Below are positions 44,489-53,681 of a stretch of DNA of 64,000 nt, one piece after another. A model generated the notes under the pieces. It did not search any database and was not told the origin of the DNA. It saw nothing but the letters and a program-made list of their open reading frames with translations. Where the stretch lies: NCBI RefSeq assembly GCF_009467805.1, contig NZ_WIAY01000001.1, positions 1,444,873 through 1,508,872 on the forward strand, read 5' to 3'. Position numbers and translations under genes: made by a program. Position 1 is the first letter of the stretch. Each line of letters opens with the position of its first letter. The stretch comes from Stenotrophomonas nematodicola. GTDB taxonomy: Bacteria; Pseudomonadota; Gammaproteobacteria; Xanthomonadales; Xanthomonadaceae.

Positions 44489-45271
44489 TCACACCAGCAA
44501 CTGCAGAATGTCCAGGTCGCCGTCGGAGAAGAAGTCGAAACAGATCACCGCCAGCATCAGCACGCCCAGGGTGGTGGCGCCGTGCACGATCAGGATCGCA
44601 TGGGCCAGGGCGCGGGCCGAGCGGCCCATTTTCAGGCTGGCGCGGGCCAGACCGCGCAGGCGGCCGGAGACTTCGTGCGCGTGCGCCAGGACCGGTGCCT
44701 CGGCACCGTCCATTGCATCGGCCATCAACTGCTGCAGCCGCTGCGGGCGGTCCTCGTAGTACTTGGCCACGCCATAGCCGAACATCAGCCAGTCGCGCGC
44801 CTGGGCCTGGGCCAGGTCCATCACTTCCAGCGGGTCCTCCTCGAAATCGATGAAGCCCACCTGCTGTCCGTCCCAGGTCAGGTTGCGCGGCAACGGCTGG
44901 CCGAAATAGGCGCCGTTGCGATGTGCCGACGCGATCGCCTGCATCGCGGCCGAAACCAGCCGATCGCGGCCGGCGTCGTCGGCCTGGCGCAGGCAGGTAT
45001 TGAACGAGCTGCCGTTGTCGCCCAGCACCAGCGCGGCATGGCCACTGCCGATCACCGGCGGCACATTCACTCCCTGGTCCTTCAGCTCGGCCAAGCGGCG
45101 GGCTTCGGTTTCACGGGCGGCATCGCCTCCCCGGTGCGGCGGCGGACGCAGCGCGTCCAGCTGGAACCGCCGCGCGATGAAATTGAGCAGGCCCAAGGCC
45201 ACCACCCGACTTCCTTCGCCGTACTGCTTCAGCCAGGCGCGTTGCCCTTCAATGACGATGGGCTCAACCAT
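44489..45271 (-). CDS. Membrane-anchored kinase-like protein (Kdo/LPS kinase-like fold)
   Basis: A 260-residue protein. The N-terminal 200 residues resemble a small protein-kinase-like fold of the Kdo/heptose kinase type: a possible ATP lysine in RAWLKQYGEG, the catalytic loop AHRNGAYFGQPLPRNLTW, where the usual HxD aspartate is replaced by an Asn/Gly sequence, and VGFIDFEEDPLEV as the DFG-like metal motif. A C-terminal membrane segment follows (HAILIVHGATTLGVLMLAVICFDFF). Whether it is an active kinase is uncertain. It sits between fabH and fabD, with hairpins on both sides. Confidence 0.75.
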   Translation of the reverse strand: MVEPIVIEGQRAWLKQYGEGSRVVALGLLNFIARRFQLDALRPPPHRGGDAARETEARRLAELKDQGVNVPPVIGSGHAALVLGDNGSSFNTCLRQADDAGRDRLVSAAMQAIASAHRNGAYFGQPLPRNLTWDGQQVGFIDFEEDPLEVMDLAQAQARDWLMFGYGVAKYYEDRPQRLQQLMADAMDGAEAPVLAHAHEVSGRLRGLARASLKMGRSARALAHAILIVHGATTLGVLMLAVICFDFFSDGDLDILQLLV

Positions 45272-45290
45272 GACGGATCTCCTGAAATGC

Positions 45291-45314
45291 TTACGGCCCC
45301 GAATGGGGCCGTAA
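45291..45314 (-). promoter_or_regulatory. Intercistronic hairpin between fabH and kinase-like gene
   Basis: TTACGGCCCC-ATTC-GGGGCCGTAA on the minus strand, perfect 10-bp arms. It lies 31 bases after the fabH stop and 19 before the next start. No T-run follows. Confidence 0.55.
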
Positions 45315-45345
45315 CGACTGCATCACGTTGTCGTAACGTGCGCTA

Positions 45346-46323
45346 TCAATAGCGCAGCAGTGCCGAACCCCAGGTGAAGCCGCCACCGAAGGCCTCCAGC
45401 AGCAGCAGCTGACCGCGCTCGACGCGACCGGAGCGGATCGCCACATCCAGCGCCATCGGCACCGAGGCCGACGAGGTGTTGCCATGCTTGTCCACGGTCA
45501 CCACCACCTGCTCCATCGACATCTCCAGCCGCTTGGCGGTGGCTTCGATGATGCGCAGGTTGGCCTGGTGCGGGATCAGCCAGTCCAGATCGGCCTTGGT
45601 CAGGCCATTGGCATCCAGGGTTTCGTCCACGACCGAGTCCAGCGCCTTGACGGCGTACTTGAACACATCGTTGCCCTTCATCAGGATCGCGCCGCGGGCG
45701 TTCTCACCCTCGCCGAAACCGGCCGACACGCCGACAGGATTCCACAGCAGCTCTTTCTTGCTGCCATCCGAATGCAGGTGGGTGCTGAGGATGCCGGTGT
45801 CTTCGTCGGCCTTGAGCACGACCGCGCCGGCGCCATCGCCGAACAGTACGCAGGTGGTGCGCTCGGTCCAGTCGACGATCCGGGTCAGGGTTTCCGCGCC
45901 GATGACCAGCACATGGCGTGCGTCACCGGAGCGAATGAATTTATCGGCCACGCTCAACGCGAACACGAAGCCCGAACAGGCCGCGTTGACGTCGAAAGCG
46001 GGGCAACCGGTCGCACCGAGCTTGGCCTGGATCAGGCACGCGGTGGACGGGAAGATCAGATCCGGGGTGGTCGTACCCACCACGATCATGTCCAGCTGCG
46101 AAGCGTCGATACCCGCCGCTTCCAGCGCACGCACCGCGGCGTGATAGCCGAGGTCGCTGGTGGTTTCCGTGTCCGCGGCGATGTGCCGCTCCCGGATACC
46201 GGTGCGCGATTGGATCCACTCATCGCTGGTGTCGACCATTTTCTCCAGATCCTGGTTGGTCAACACTTTTTCGGGCAAATAGCTACCAGTGCCCGCGATC
46301 CTCGAGTAGATCCGCTTGCTCAT
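45346..46323 (-). CDS. fabH: 3-oxoacyl-[acyl-carrier-protein] synthase III
   Basis: A 325-residue KAS III that starts fatty-acid synthesis from acetyl- or branched acyl-CoA and malonyl-ACP. It has [17 protein letters not shown] at the N terminus, catalytic Cys in [15 protein letters not shown], His in [19 protein letters not shown], and Asn in [15 protein letters not shown]. It follows rpmF directly, with a strong hairpin in the 88-base gap; plsX, which commonly lies between these genes, is not there. Confidence 0.98.
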   Translation of the reverse strand: MSKRIYSRIAGTGSYLPEKVLTNQDLEKMVDTSDEWIQSRTGIRERHIAADTETTSDLGYHAAVRALEAAGIDASQLDMIVVGTTTPDLIFPSTACLIQAKLGATGCPAFDVNAACSGFVFALSVADKFIRSGDARHVLVIGAETLTRIVDWTERTTCVLFGDGAGAVVLKADEDTGILSTHLHSDGSKKELLWNPVGVSAGFGEGENARGAILMKGNDVFKYAVKALDSVVDETLDANGLTKADLDWLIPHQANLRIIEATAKRLEMSMEQVVVTVDKHGNTSSASVPMALDVAIRSGRVERGQLLLLEAFGGGFTWGSALLRY

Positions 46324-46375
46324 TGCATGTCCTGTAGCACGATCGTCAACAGCGACGACCGGGAAGAATGGGGCA

Positions 46376-46405
46376 AAGGCCGCTGCCCGACCGGGCAGCG
46401 GCCTT
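46376..46405 (-). promoter_or_regulatory. Strong hairpin between rpmF and fabH (attenuator-like)
   Basis: Perfect 14-bp arms AAGGCCGCTGCCCG / CGGGCAGCGGCCTT with a 2-base loop; on the minus strand the 3' arm continues as TTTG. It starts 6 bases after the rpmF stop. The short T-run makes partial termination plausible, which would keep ribosomal-protein mRNA in excess of fab mRNA. Confidence 0.65.
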
Positions 46406-46411
46406 CACGAA

Positions 46412-46609
46412 TCAATCTTCTTCGACGGCCGAGTTCGACTTGGTCGTGATCACCTTCTTGCCACGGTAGAAACCGTCAGCGGTGATGTGGTGACGCAGAT
46501 GCACTTCGCCCGTGGTCGGGTCGGTCGACAGCTGCTTGGCGCTCAGGGCGTCATGCGCACGGCGCATACCGCGGCGGGACGGGGTAACACGGGATTTCTG
46601 CACAGCCAT
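46412..46609 (-). CDS. rpmF: 50S ribosomal protein L32
   Basis: A 65-residue L32: [20 protein letters not shown], then [19 protein letters not shown]. The zinc cysteines of C+ L32 forms are absent, as in E. coli. It lies between yceD and fabH, the conserved link between ribosome and lipid synthesis genes. Confidence 0.98.
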   Translation of the reverse strand: MAVQKSRVTPSRRGMRRAHDALSAKQLSTDPTTGEVHLRHHITADGFYRGKKVITTKSNSAVEED

Positions 46610-46716
46610 GGGATTGCTCCAAACTCGGTTCGTTTTGCTTCGTCGTTTCGTCGCACAGGACGCCAGCGCCCAGCACAGTCTTCGCTTTCGCCGCAGCCGC
46701 CGACGACAACCGGCTG

Positions 46717-47226
46717 CTATTGTTTTTTCAACGCCGCCAATGCCGCGAACGGATTGGCCTTGCTGATTTCTTCTTCGGTCGGTGCCCAGTCGCGATCCAC
46801 TGCCTCACCATCGGGAGACAGCGGTACCACCGGGACGGCCAGGACGAGTTCGTCCTCGACCAGTTCCAGCGGACGCAGTTGGCCGTCCTCGGGGACCAGC
46901 CACGGCTCATACCCTTCCGGCAACGAGGATTCATCCTCTTCGCTGCGGATCAGGCCGAGCCGCTGCACCATCGAGACCGGCAACAGGAAGCGCTGCAGGC
47001 TGCGCTGACAGATCAGCGGCAACTCGGTGTCGATGGTCAGTTCAACATAGGATACCCGCAGGATGTCGTCGTGCGCGAATTCCAGTGCATAGGTGCACCG
47101 GCCTTCGGTATCGGCAACAAGGCCTTGCAGGCGGGTCAATTCAGCCAGATCGACCTGGCCGTCGAAGCGCCTGCGCGCTGCGACCATCCGCCAAGCATCC
47201 AGCAATTCGGGCACGTTCGCGGACAT
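46717..47226 (-). CDS. YceD/DUF177 family protein (23S rRNA accumulation)
   Basis: A 169-residue DUF177 protein: [43 protein letters not shown], and the C-terminal [17 protein letters not shown], where NPFA(A/V)LA..K is the family signature. The E. coli relative affects 23S rRNA accumulation. The start at 47226 ([14 protein letters not shown]) matches the family. It precedes rpmF as in nearly all proteobacteria. Confidence 0.95.
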   Translation of the reverse strand: MSANVPELLDAWRMVAARRRFDGQVDLAELTRLQGLVADTEGRCTYALEFAHDDILRVSYVELTIDTELPLICQRSLQRFLLPVSMVQRLGLIRSEEDESSLPEGYEPWLVPEDGQLRPLELVEDELVLAVPVVPLSPDGEAVDRDWAPTEEEISKANPFAALAALKKQ

Positions 47227-47340
47227 AAGCCGCTGAATGTTAAGGATCGCCCGGCCTGCTGTCAAATCCGGTTTCAGTCAGGTTGCAGCAGCCGCCCTGG
47301 AGCAGCCAGACTGCCGGCCTTCCGCGCCCGGTATTGTCGC

Positions 47341-47913
47341 ATGACCCCGCTCCTGCTTGCCTCCACCTCCCGCTACCGTCGCGAACTGCTGGGGCGCCTC
47401 GGGCTGCCCCTGGACACCGCGCGCCCGGACGTGGACGAGACCCCCGCCCCCGGCGAGGCGCCGCGCGCGCTGGCGGTGCGGCTGGCGCAGGCCAAGGCGG
47501 CCGAGGTCGCCGCGCGGCATCCGGGCCGCTGGACGCTGGGCTCGGACCAGGTCGCCGAACTGAACGGGGCCCCGCTGGGCAAACCCGGCACCGTGGCCGC
47601 CGCGCAGGCCCAGCTGGCGGCGATGTCCGGCCAGTCGGTGGCCTTCCACACAGCCATCTGCCTGATCCGCGATGGCGAGATCCACCAGGCCTGCGACCTG
47701 ACCGAGGTCCGCTTCCGCACGCTGGGCGCCGATGAGATTGCCCGCTACGTCGCCGCCGAGCAGCCGCTGGACTGCGCCGGAAGCTTCAAGTGCGAAGGCC
47801 TGGGCATCACCCTGTTCGATGCAATCGACAACCGCGACCCGACCGCGTTGATCGGGCTGCCGCTGATCGCCGTGGCGCAGCTGCTGCGCCTGGCCGGTTA
47901 TCGCTTGCCCTGA
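47341..47913 (+). CDS. Maf-type nucleotide pyrophosphatase (YceF-like)
   Basis: A 190-residue Maf protein: LLLASTSRYRRELLGRLGLPLDT (phosphate-binding SxSxRR), LGSDQVAELNGAPLGKPGT (catalytic Asp), and GSFKCEGLGITLFDAIDNRDPTALIGLPL. The pattern of the YceF subgroup, which hydrolyses m7GTP, fits better than YhdE; the neighbouring yceD and rpmF also match. It is divergent from yceD over 114 bases. Its end overlaps the convergent GT39 gene by 16 bases. Confidence 0.95.
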   Translation: MTPLLLASTSRYRRELLGRLGLPLDTARPDVDETPAPGEAPRALAVRLAQAKAAEVAARHPGRWTLGSDQVAELNGAPLGKPGTVAAAQAQLAAMSGQSVAFHTAICLIRDGEIHQACDLTEVRFRTLGADEIARYVAAEQPLDCAGSFKCEGLGITLFDAIDNRDPTALIGLPLIAVAQLLRLAGYRLP

Positions 47914-49766
47914 GCCTCGCCGGCGGGGCGCGCGGGGACCACGAACGCCTGGTCCTGCCAGCGCTCGACACTGCCATCGCGTCCATACAGGTTCAGGCCC
48001 AGCCAATGCCGGCCGGGCGCCAGCGCGCGGGTATCGATACGCGCGTCGAAGCCGACGTTGGGGTGCTGCGGGTCGTTGGAGATCTTCCAGAAGGCGGTCA
48101 CGTCGTAGGCCCGACCGTACTGCGCCTCGGCCACCGGACGATCATCGACCAGCAGCTCCACCCGGGCCAGGCCGATGCCATCCTTGAACGCCCAGCCGCG
48201 CACATCGAGCATGCCGTCCACCGTGGCATCGGCCACCGGCGTATCGATCCACGCCATCGCCGGCGTCACGCAGGGCCCGGCGGCGCGCTCGGCCGGCAGT
48301 TTGAACAGCAGGAAGCGCTGGAAGCCGTGGTCGTTGCTCACCACCTGCGGCGGCGGCAGCGGGCCCACCTGGCGGCAGACATCGTGGTAGCGCTCCAGCA
48401 GATCGCGATAGCGCTGGTCGCTGGGCGACAGCACCAGCAGCATGGGCGCATTCCGCTGCCCCTCGTGCAGCAGCCCCCACAGGCCGAGCTGCGCACTGCG
48501 TCCGTGCTTGTCGTTCAACGGGTGCTGCAGCACCTCGATCGACGGGTCACGCAACTGGAAGCCCAGCTCCGCACCCACCTTGAAGTTGCCGGCCAGCACC
48601 CGCGTGCCGGGCGGCATCGTCGCCAGCGACTCGCGCACGGCGCTGGCCAACGGCTGCCAGCCGGCGAAATTGCGCGGGTAGTACTTGTAGCCGGCCAACT
48701 GCTCGCGCAGCGCCGGCGTGGAGGCCACCAGATAGTAGGAGAAGGCCAGCGCCAGACCGGCGCCGGCCATCCACCAGCCGGTGCGGCGCAGCCAGCGCGG
48801 CCAGCCATTGAACACCACCGGCACCGCGATCAGCAGCGCCAGGTAGCCCGGCAGCGGCCAGTGGAAACTGATGCGCTCCACATCGGTGAAGAAGCCGAGC
48901 ACGAAGATCGCCACTGTCGATACCGCGCCGATCAGGCCGAAGTAGCGCCATTGCGCGCGCGCACCACCGCCAGCGCGGGTGCCCGCAAGTGCCACCTTCC
49001 ACATCGCCACGCACAGGATCGGCGTGACCAGCATCGGCTGGATCACCAGGAACCACAGGCCACTCCACTGGAAGGCCCACGGATGGCGTTCGACCACCTG
49101 GAATTTCAGGCCGGCCTCGTGGTTGTCGGCATTCCATGCCAGCAGCGGCAGCCAGGCCAGCACGCCGACAGCCAGCGCCACCCACACGCGCGGATCGCGC
49201 AGCATGCGGCGGCCCTGCGGCAGCAGCAGCAGCGCAATGAACCCCACCACGATCACACCGATGAAGCGGTAGTGGCTGAGCGCGCCGATCATCAGGCCCA
49301 GCCCCAGCTTCACCGCCGCCGCCGCATCCACCTGGCGCAGCAGGCGGGCCCCGGCGTCCAGGCACAGCACCGCCGCCAACGCCATCGGCACGTCCGGCAC
49401 CGCCAGCATGCCCAGCGTGGCAGACAGCGGCATCAACAGGGTGAGGCTGCCGGCCTGCCACCCTGCCACCGCACCGAACCAGCGCGTGGCGATCCGCGAT
49501 ACCGCCCAGGGCAACCAGGCACCGATCGCCAGGAACGGCAGGCGCTGTGCCAGCACATGCGGACCACCGATCTCCACGCCCAGCCGCGACAGCCACGCCG
49601 TCAGGCCGGGCAGGTCCGAATACGCGGCCGCCAGATGCTGCCCTTCCTGCCAGTAGAACGCTTCGTCCACGAACAGGGGCAGGCGCGCGGCCACCACCAG
49701 TTTGACGGCGGTGACCAGCGTCCATAGCAACAGGAAAATTGTGCGTGCGCGTTGTTCGCCTTGCAT
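47898..49766 (-). CDS. Glycosyltransferase family 39-like membrane protein
   Basis: A 622-residue protein with about eleven membrane segments in residues 10-390. The first lumenal loop has the GT39/ArnT acidic motif (LFVDEAFYWQEGQHLAAAYSDLPGL), where the Asp-Glu pair is catalytic in PMT/ArnT enzymes that use polyprenyl-phosphate sugars. Residues 400-600 form a periplasmic region ending in a beta-rich, carbohydrate-binding-like part (DVRGWAFKDGIGLARVELLVDDRPV). The likely role is sugar transfer to lipid A, another lipid or protein; the acceptor is unknown. Confidence 0.88.
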   Translation of the reverse strand: MQGEQRARTIFLLLWTLVTAVKLVVAARLPLFVDEAFYWQEGQHLAAAYSDLPGLTAWLSRLGVEIGGPHVLAQRLPFLAIGAWLPWAVSRIATRWFGAVAGWQAGSLTLLMPLSATLGMLAVPDVPMALAAVLCLDAGARLLRQVDAAAAVKLGLGLMIGALSHYRFIGVIVVGFIALLLLPQGRRMLRDPRVWVALAVGVLAWLPLLAWNADNHEAGLKFQVVERHPWAFQWSGLWFLVIQPMLVTPILCVAMWKVALAGTRAGGGARAQWRYFGLIGAVSTVAIFVLGFFTDVERISFHWPLPGYLALLIAVPVVFNGWPRWLRRTGWWMAGAGLALAFSYYLVASTPALREQLAGYKYYPRNFAGWQPLASAVRESLATMPPGTRVLAGNFKVGAELGFQLRDPSIEVLQHPLNDKHGRSAQLGLWGLLHEGQRNAPMLLVLSPSDQRYRDLLERYHDVCRQVGPLPPPQVVSNDHGFQRFLLFKLPAERAAGPCVTPAMAWIDTPVADATVDGMLDVRGWAFKDGIGLARVELLVDDRPVAEAQYGRAYDVTAFWKISNDPQHPNVGFDARIDTRALAPGRHWLGLNLYGRDGSVERWQDQAFVVPARPAGEAQGKR

Positions 49767-49806
49767 TGCTCTATAGAATCAGTGGAATCATCGACACGAG
49801 ACGGAC

Positions 49807-50760
49807 ATGGACAACTCGCCCCACGTGCCAGCCATGCTAACCGATGTCCTGCGACAGTCCCTTCGCAGCGCGCAGGACCAGGTCAACGCCCTGCTGCTGG
49901 GCAAGCAGCACGAAGTGCGGCTGGCGTTCGTCGCGCTGCTGTCCGGCGGTCACCTGTTGATCGAAGATCTGCCCGGCCTGGGCAAGACCACCCTCGCCCA
50001 TGCGCTGGCCTCCAGCCTCGGGCTGGGCTTCCAGCGGGTGCAGTTCACTTCGGACCTTCTGCCAGCGGATGTGCTCGGCGTCTCGGTTTACGACGCAGGC
50101 AGCCGTCAATTCCAGTTCCATCCGGGCCCGGTCTTCACCCATGTGCTGCTGGCCGACGAGATCAACCGCGCGCCGCCCCGCACGCAGAGCGCGCTGCTCG
50201 AAGCGATGGCCGAGCAGCAGGTCACCCTTGATGGCACCACCCATCCGCTGCCTGATCCGTTCTTCGTCATCGCGACCCAGAATCCGGTGGACCTGTCCGG
50301 CACGTTCCCGTTGCCGGACTCGCAGCTGGACCGCTTCCTGCTGCGGCTGGCGCTGGGCTATCCCAATCCGGAATCGGAGCGCGAACTGCTGCGCGGCACC
50401 GACCGCCGCCACCTGATCGCCCGGGCGACCGCCCAGCTGAGCGACGCCGACGTGCGCACGCTGCGCGAGGCCGTGGGCCAGGTGCACGCCAGCGACGCGC
50501 TGATCGGGTACGTGCAGGCGCTGCTGACCCGCAGCCGGCAGCACGCCGGGGTGCGCGTCGGCCTGTCGCCACGCGCGGGCCTGGCCCTGCTGCGCGCGGC
50601 CAAGGCGCATGCATTGCTGCTGGGGCGCGCGCATGTGGTGCCCGAAGACGTGCAGACCCTGTTCGTCGCCGTGGCTGGCCACCGCCTGGTACCCGAGGCC
50701 GAGGCCTCCACGGGACCGGCGCTGGCGCGGGCGATCCTGCAGACCGTCCAGGTCGACTGA
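49807..50760 (+). CDS. MoxR family AAA+ ATPase
   Basis: A 317-residue MoxR ATPase: Walker A LIEDLPGLGKTTLAHALA, VQFTSDLLPADVLGV, Walker B HVLLADEINRAPPRTQSALLEAMAEQQVTLDG, sensor VIATQNPVDLSGTFPLPDSQLDRFLLR, and a C-terminal lid. MoxR proteins act as chaperones that assemble or activate partner complexes. It heads an operon with DUF58, a transglutaminase-like protein and an Slp lipoprotein, the usual MoxR-DUF58-TgpA set. Confidence 0.95.
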   Translation: MDNSPHVPAMLTDVLRQSLRSAQDQVNALLLGKQHEVRLAFVALLSGGHLLIEDLPGLGKTTLAHALASSLGLGFQRVQFTSDLLPADVLGVSVYDAGSRQFQFHPGPVFTHVLLADEINRAPPRTQSALLEAMAEQQVTLDGTTHPLPDPFFVIATQNPVDLSGTFPLPDSQLDRFLLRLALGYPNPESERELLRGTDRRHLIARATAQLSDADVRTLREAVGQVHASDALIGYVQALLTRSRQHAGVRVGLSPRAGLALLRAAKAHALLLGRAHVVPEDVQTLFVAVAGHRLVPEAEASTGPALARAILQTVQVD

Positions 50761-50761
50761 G

Positions 50762-51736
50762 ATGCACAGCGGCTGGGGAGACCGCTTGAAGCAGAGGATG
50801 CTGCCGGCCAATGGCCGGCACTACACGCGTCCGCGCCAGCCCGACACGTTGCCGCAGCGGATCGACCGCCGCCGCATCTATGTGCTGCCGACCCGCTTCG
50901 GCCTGTTCGTGGCCGTCCTGCTGGGCGCGATGCTGCTGGGCGCGCTGAACTACAACAACAACCCCGCGCTGCTGCTGGCCCTGCTGCTGGGTGCGACCGG
51001 CATCGCCAGCGCGATCAGCGCGCACCTGCAGTTGTCGGGCGTGCAGGTGGACGCGGTGTCGGCCGACCCGGTGACCGCCGGCCACCCGCTGCGCCTGCGC
51101 ATCAGCCTGTCGCGCCGCGACGCGCGCGCCCGGCGTGGACTGCGGATCGAACACCACAACACCCTGGCCTTTGCGCACCTGGCGCACGACGACCAGACCG
51201 AAGTCGATCTGGATATGCCCACCACGCAGCGCGGCTGGCTGGACCTGGACCGCATCCGGCTCTCCACCACCCAGCCGCTGGGCCTGGTGCGCGCCTGGAC
51301 CTGGGTGTGGCCGGACACGCCGTTGCTGGTCTACGCCGCGCCCGACACCCAGGCGCCGGCACTGCCCGAAGGCGGCGGTGACCCGCTGCACACCCGCGTG
51401 CATCCCAGTGGCGAGGAGCTGCATCAACTGCGCCCCTATCGCGCCGGCGACCCGCCGCGCAGCATCGCGTGGAAGCACTCGGCCCGCCGCGATGCGCTGC
51501 TCGTGCGCGAGTACGAGCGCCCGGTGGGACTGGACGTCCAGCTGGACTGGCGGCACCTGGCACCGCTGCCGACCGAAGCCCGGATCGCGCGGCTGGCACG
51601 CTGGGTGGACCTGGCCGAACGCGAGGGCCGCCGTTACACGCTGACCCTGCCCGGCCACCCGGTGCTGGGCCCGGGCAGCGGCAACGCCCACCACCACCTG
51701 TGCCAGCGCGCGCTGGCGGTGCTGCCGCATGGCTGA
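50762..51736 (+). CDS. DUF58 domain protein
   Basis: A 324-residue protein with two adjacent membrane segments (LFVAVLLGAMLLGALNYNNNPALLLALLLGATGIAS) followed by the DUF58 core, including the signature HPSGEELHQLRPYRAGDPPRSIAWKHSARRDALLVREYE. In MoxR systems DUF58 proteins are the partners of the ATPase. It starts 1 base after moxR and overlaps the next gene by 8. Residues 13-22 (MLPANGRHYT) are encoded by a SMAG-like palindrome, so the first 35 residues are probably not conserved. Confidence 0.9.
   Translation: MHSGWGDRLKQRMLPANGRHYTRPRQPDTLPQRIDRRRIYVLPTRFGLFVAVLLGAMLLGALNYNNNPALLLALLLGATGIASAISAHLQLSGVQVDAVSADPVTAGHPLRLRISLSRRDARARRGLRIEHHNTLAFAHLAHDDQTEVDLDMPTTQRGWLDLDRIRLSTTQPLGLVRAWTWVWPDTPLLVYAAPDTQAPALPEGGGDPLHTRVHPSGEELHQLRPYRAGDPPRSIAWKHSARRDALLVREYERPVGLDVQLDWRHLAPLPTEARIARLARWVDLAEREGRRYTLTLPGHPVLGPGSGNAHHHLCQRALAVLPHG
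50802..50824 (-). repeat. SMAG-like palindrome inside the 5' end of the DUF58 gene
   Basis: TGCCGGCC-AAT-GGCCGGCA, perfect 8-bp arms (50802-50820), followed by CTAC; on the minus strand it starts GTAG. Same family as the copy at 14494, but here it lies in coding sequence. Confidence 0.75.
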
Positions 51737-53681
51737 TCCCGTGCTGCCCCCCGATCTGCCGCGCAGCGCGCGCCACTGGAGCCTGGCCAGCGCCGCGCTG
51801 GGCCTGCTGCCGCTGCTGCTGCAACTGCCCGATGCGCTGGCGGCGGTAATCGCGGCGGTTGCGATCGGCACGGCGCTGGCCTCGCGCGGACGGGTGCTGC
51901 CCGCGCCGCTGCGGGTGCTGCTGGTCCTGGCCATGCTCGGCGCGATCTACTGGCAGATGGGCGCCCGGCCCGGCCGCGACACCGGCTGCGCGCTGCTGGC
52001 GGCGATGCTGGCGATCAAATCCAGCGAGCTGCGCTCCCTGCGCGATGCCCGCAGCCTGCTCGGCTTTGCGTTGTTCGCCCCGTTCGCCGCGTTTCTGCTC
52101 GACCAGGGGCCGCTGACGCTTGCGCTGGCGATGCTGGCCGCGTTGACCGCCCTGCTCGCCCTGCAGCGGCTTGCGCATGTGGAAGGCCAGGCCGCGCCTC
52201 CCGCCGCGCGGGGGCAGGCACGCGGCATCGCCCGGCTGGTGGCGCTGGGGCTGCCGCTGGCGCTGGCCGCGTTCTGGCTGTTCCCGCGCCTGAGCGAGCC
52301 GCTGTGGGGTATCCCCGAGCGCGCGGTGTCCAAGCCGGGCCTGTCTGACAGCATGGAACCGGGCACCTGGCTGGACCTGATGGCCGATGACACGCCTGCC
52401 CTGCGCGTGCAGTTCTTCGGGGCCGTGCCGGCGCCGTCGCAACGCTACTGGCGCGGCCCGGTGATGACGCGGTTCGACGGCCGGCGGTGGCAACAGGATC
52501 GCAGCCTCGACCGACGGCCGCCGCCGCAGGTGACCCACGGGGCGACGCGCTGGGACTACCAGATCGACTACGAACCCACCGACCGCCGGCAGCTGGTGGC
52601 CCTGGACCTGCCACTGGCGGCGCCGCCGGGCAGCGAACTCAACGCCGACCACAGCCTGCGCAGCCGCGCTCCGCTCGCATCCCTGACCCGATGGCGCCTG
52701 CAGTCCTCCCCGGCCACCGCCTACTCCCAGCCACTGACGCCCTACCAGCGCCAGCTCGCGCTGGCGCTGCCGGCCGGCTTCAATCCGCGCACGGCGGCGC
52801 TGGCCCGGGCGTGGCGCCGCGATGCCGGCCAGGACGATGCGGCGATCGTGCAGCGCGCCCTGGACTGGATCGGCCAGCGTTTCGCCTACACCCTCGACAC
52901 GCCGCTGCCCGGGCGCGACGGCGTGGATGAGTTCCTGTTCGACCACCAGGCTGGCTTCTGTGAACACTTCAGCGGGTCGTTCGTGGTGCTGATGCGCAAT
53001 GCCGGCATCCCCGCGCGGGTGGTCACCGGTTTTGCCGGCGGTGTCCGCAATCGCTATGGCAATTACTGGGTCGTGCGGCGCATGGATGCCCATGCCTGGA
53101 CCGAAGTCTGGCTGGACGGCCGCGGCTGGGTCCGGGTGGATCCGACAGCCGCTGTAGCGCCCGAGCGCGTCTACGACACGCTGGAAGACCGTCTGGGGGC
53201 CGGCGCCGACGGCGGCCTGCAATCGCGCTGGCTGCAGGCCGGCGAGCTCGGCGACTGGCTGCGCCGCGGCTGGAACGACATGGTGCTGTCCTTCGATGCC
53301 AACCGCCAACAGCAGCTGCTGCGTCCGCTGGGCATCGAGCGGCTGGAACCGTCACAGCTGATCGCTGTTTTCATGGTCTTCGCACTGGCCGCGCTAGGCT
53401 GGATGGCGTGGCTGTTGGCACGCGGGGAGCGCGAGCGCGATCCGCTGCTGCGCGCCTGGCACCGGGTGAACCGGCGCTACGCGCGGTACGGCCTGGCCCG
53501 TGCCCCGGCCGAGACGGCCGGCGACTGGGCGCGGCGTGTCCACGCGCAACGGCCCGACCCCGCCCTGCTGGCACTCAGCGTCCGTTTCGTTCATGCGCGG
53601 TACGCTGGCGCAGACGTCGACCTCGCTTCATTATTGCGCGACCTGCGCAGGCATCGCCCGAACCCCGGAGCATCCTCATGA
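51729..53681 (+). CDS. Transglutaminase-like membrane protein (TgpA type)
   Basis: A 650-residue protein. There are five or six N-terminal membrane segments (residues 20-190, DUF3488), a large periplasmic transglutaminase core, then one membrane segment near 555-575 and a cytoplasmic DUF4129-like tail. The catalytic Cys lies in AGFCEHFSGSFVVLMRNAGIPARVVTGF, His in VRRMDAHAWTEVWLDGRGW and Asp in RVDPTAAV, so the triad is complete. The Pseudomonas TgpA relative is essential for viability. It overlaps DUF58 by 8 bases and slp by 4. Confidence 0.94.
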   Translation: MADPVLPPDLPRSARHWSLASAALGLLPLLLQLPDALAAVIAAVAIGTALASRGRVLPAPLRVLLVLAMLGAIYWQMGARPGRDTGCALLAAMLAIKSSELRSLRDARSLLGFALFAPFAAFLLDQGPLTLALAMLAALTALLALQRLAHVEGQAAPPAARGQARGIARLVALGLPLALAAFWLFPRLSEPLWGIPERAVSKPGLSDSMEPGTWLDLMADDTPALRVQFFGAVPAPSQRYWRGPVMTRFDGRRWQQDRSLDRRPPPQVTHGATRWDYQIDYEPTDRRQLVALDLPLAAPPGSELNADHSLRSRAPLASLTRWRLQSSPATAYSQPLTPYQRQLALALPAGFNPRTAALARAWRRDAGQDDAAIVQRALDWIGQRFAYTLDTPLPGRDGVDEFLFDHQAGFCEHFSGSFVVLMRNAGIPARVVTGFAGGVRNRYGNYWVVRRMDAHAWTEVWLDGRGWVRVDPTAAVAPERVYDTLEDRLGAGADGGLQSRWLQAGELGDWLRRGWNDMVLSFDANRQQQLLRPLGIERLEPSQLIAVFMVFALAALGWMAWLLARGERERDPLLRAWHRVNRRYARYGLARAPAETAGDWARRVHAQRPDPALLALSVRFVHARYAGADVDLASLLRDLRRHRPNPGASS

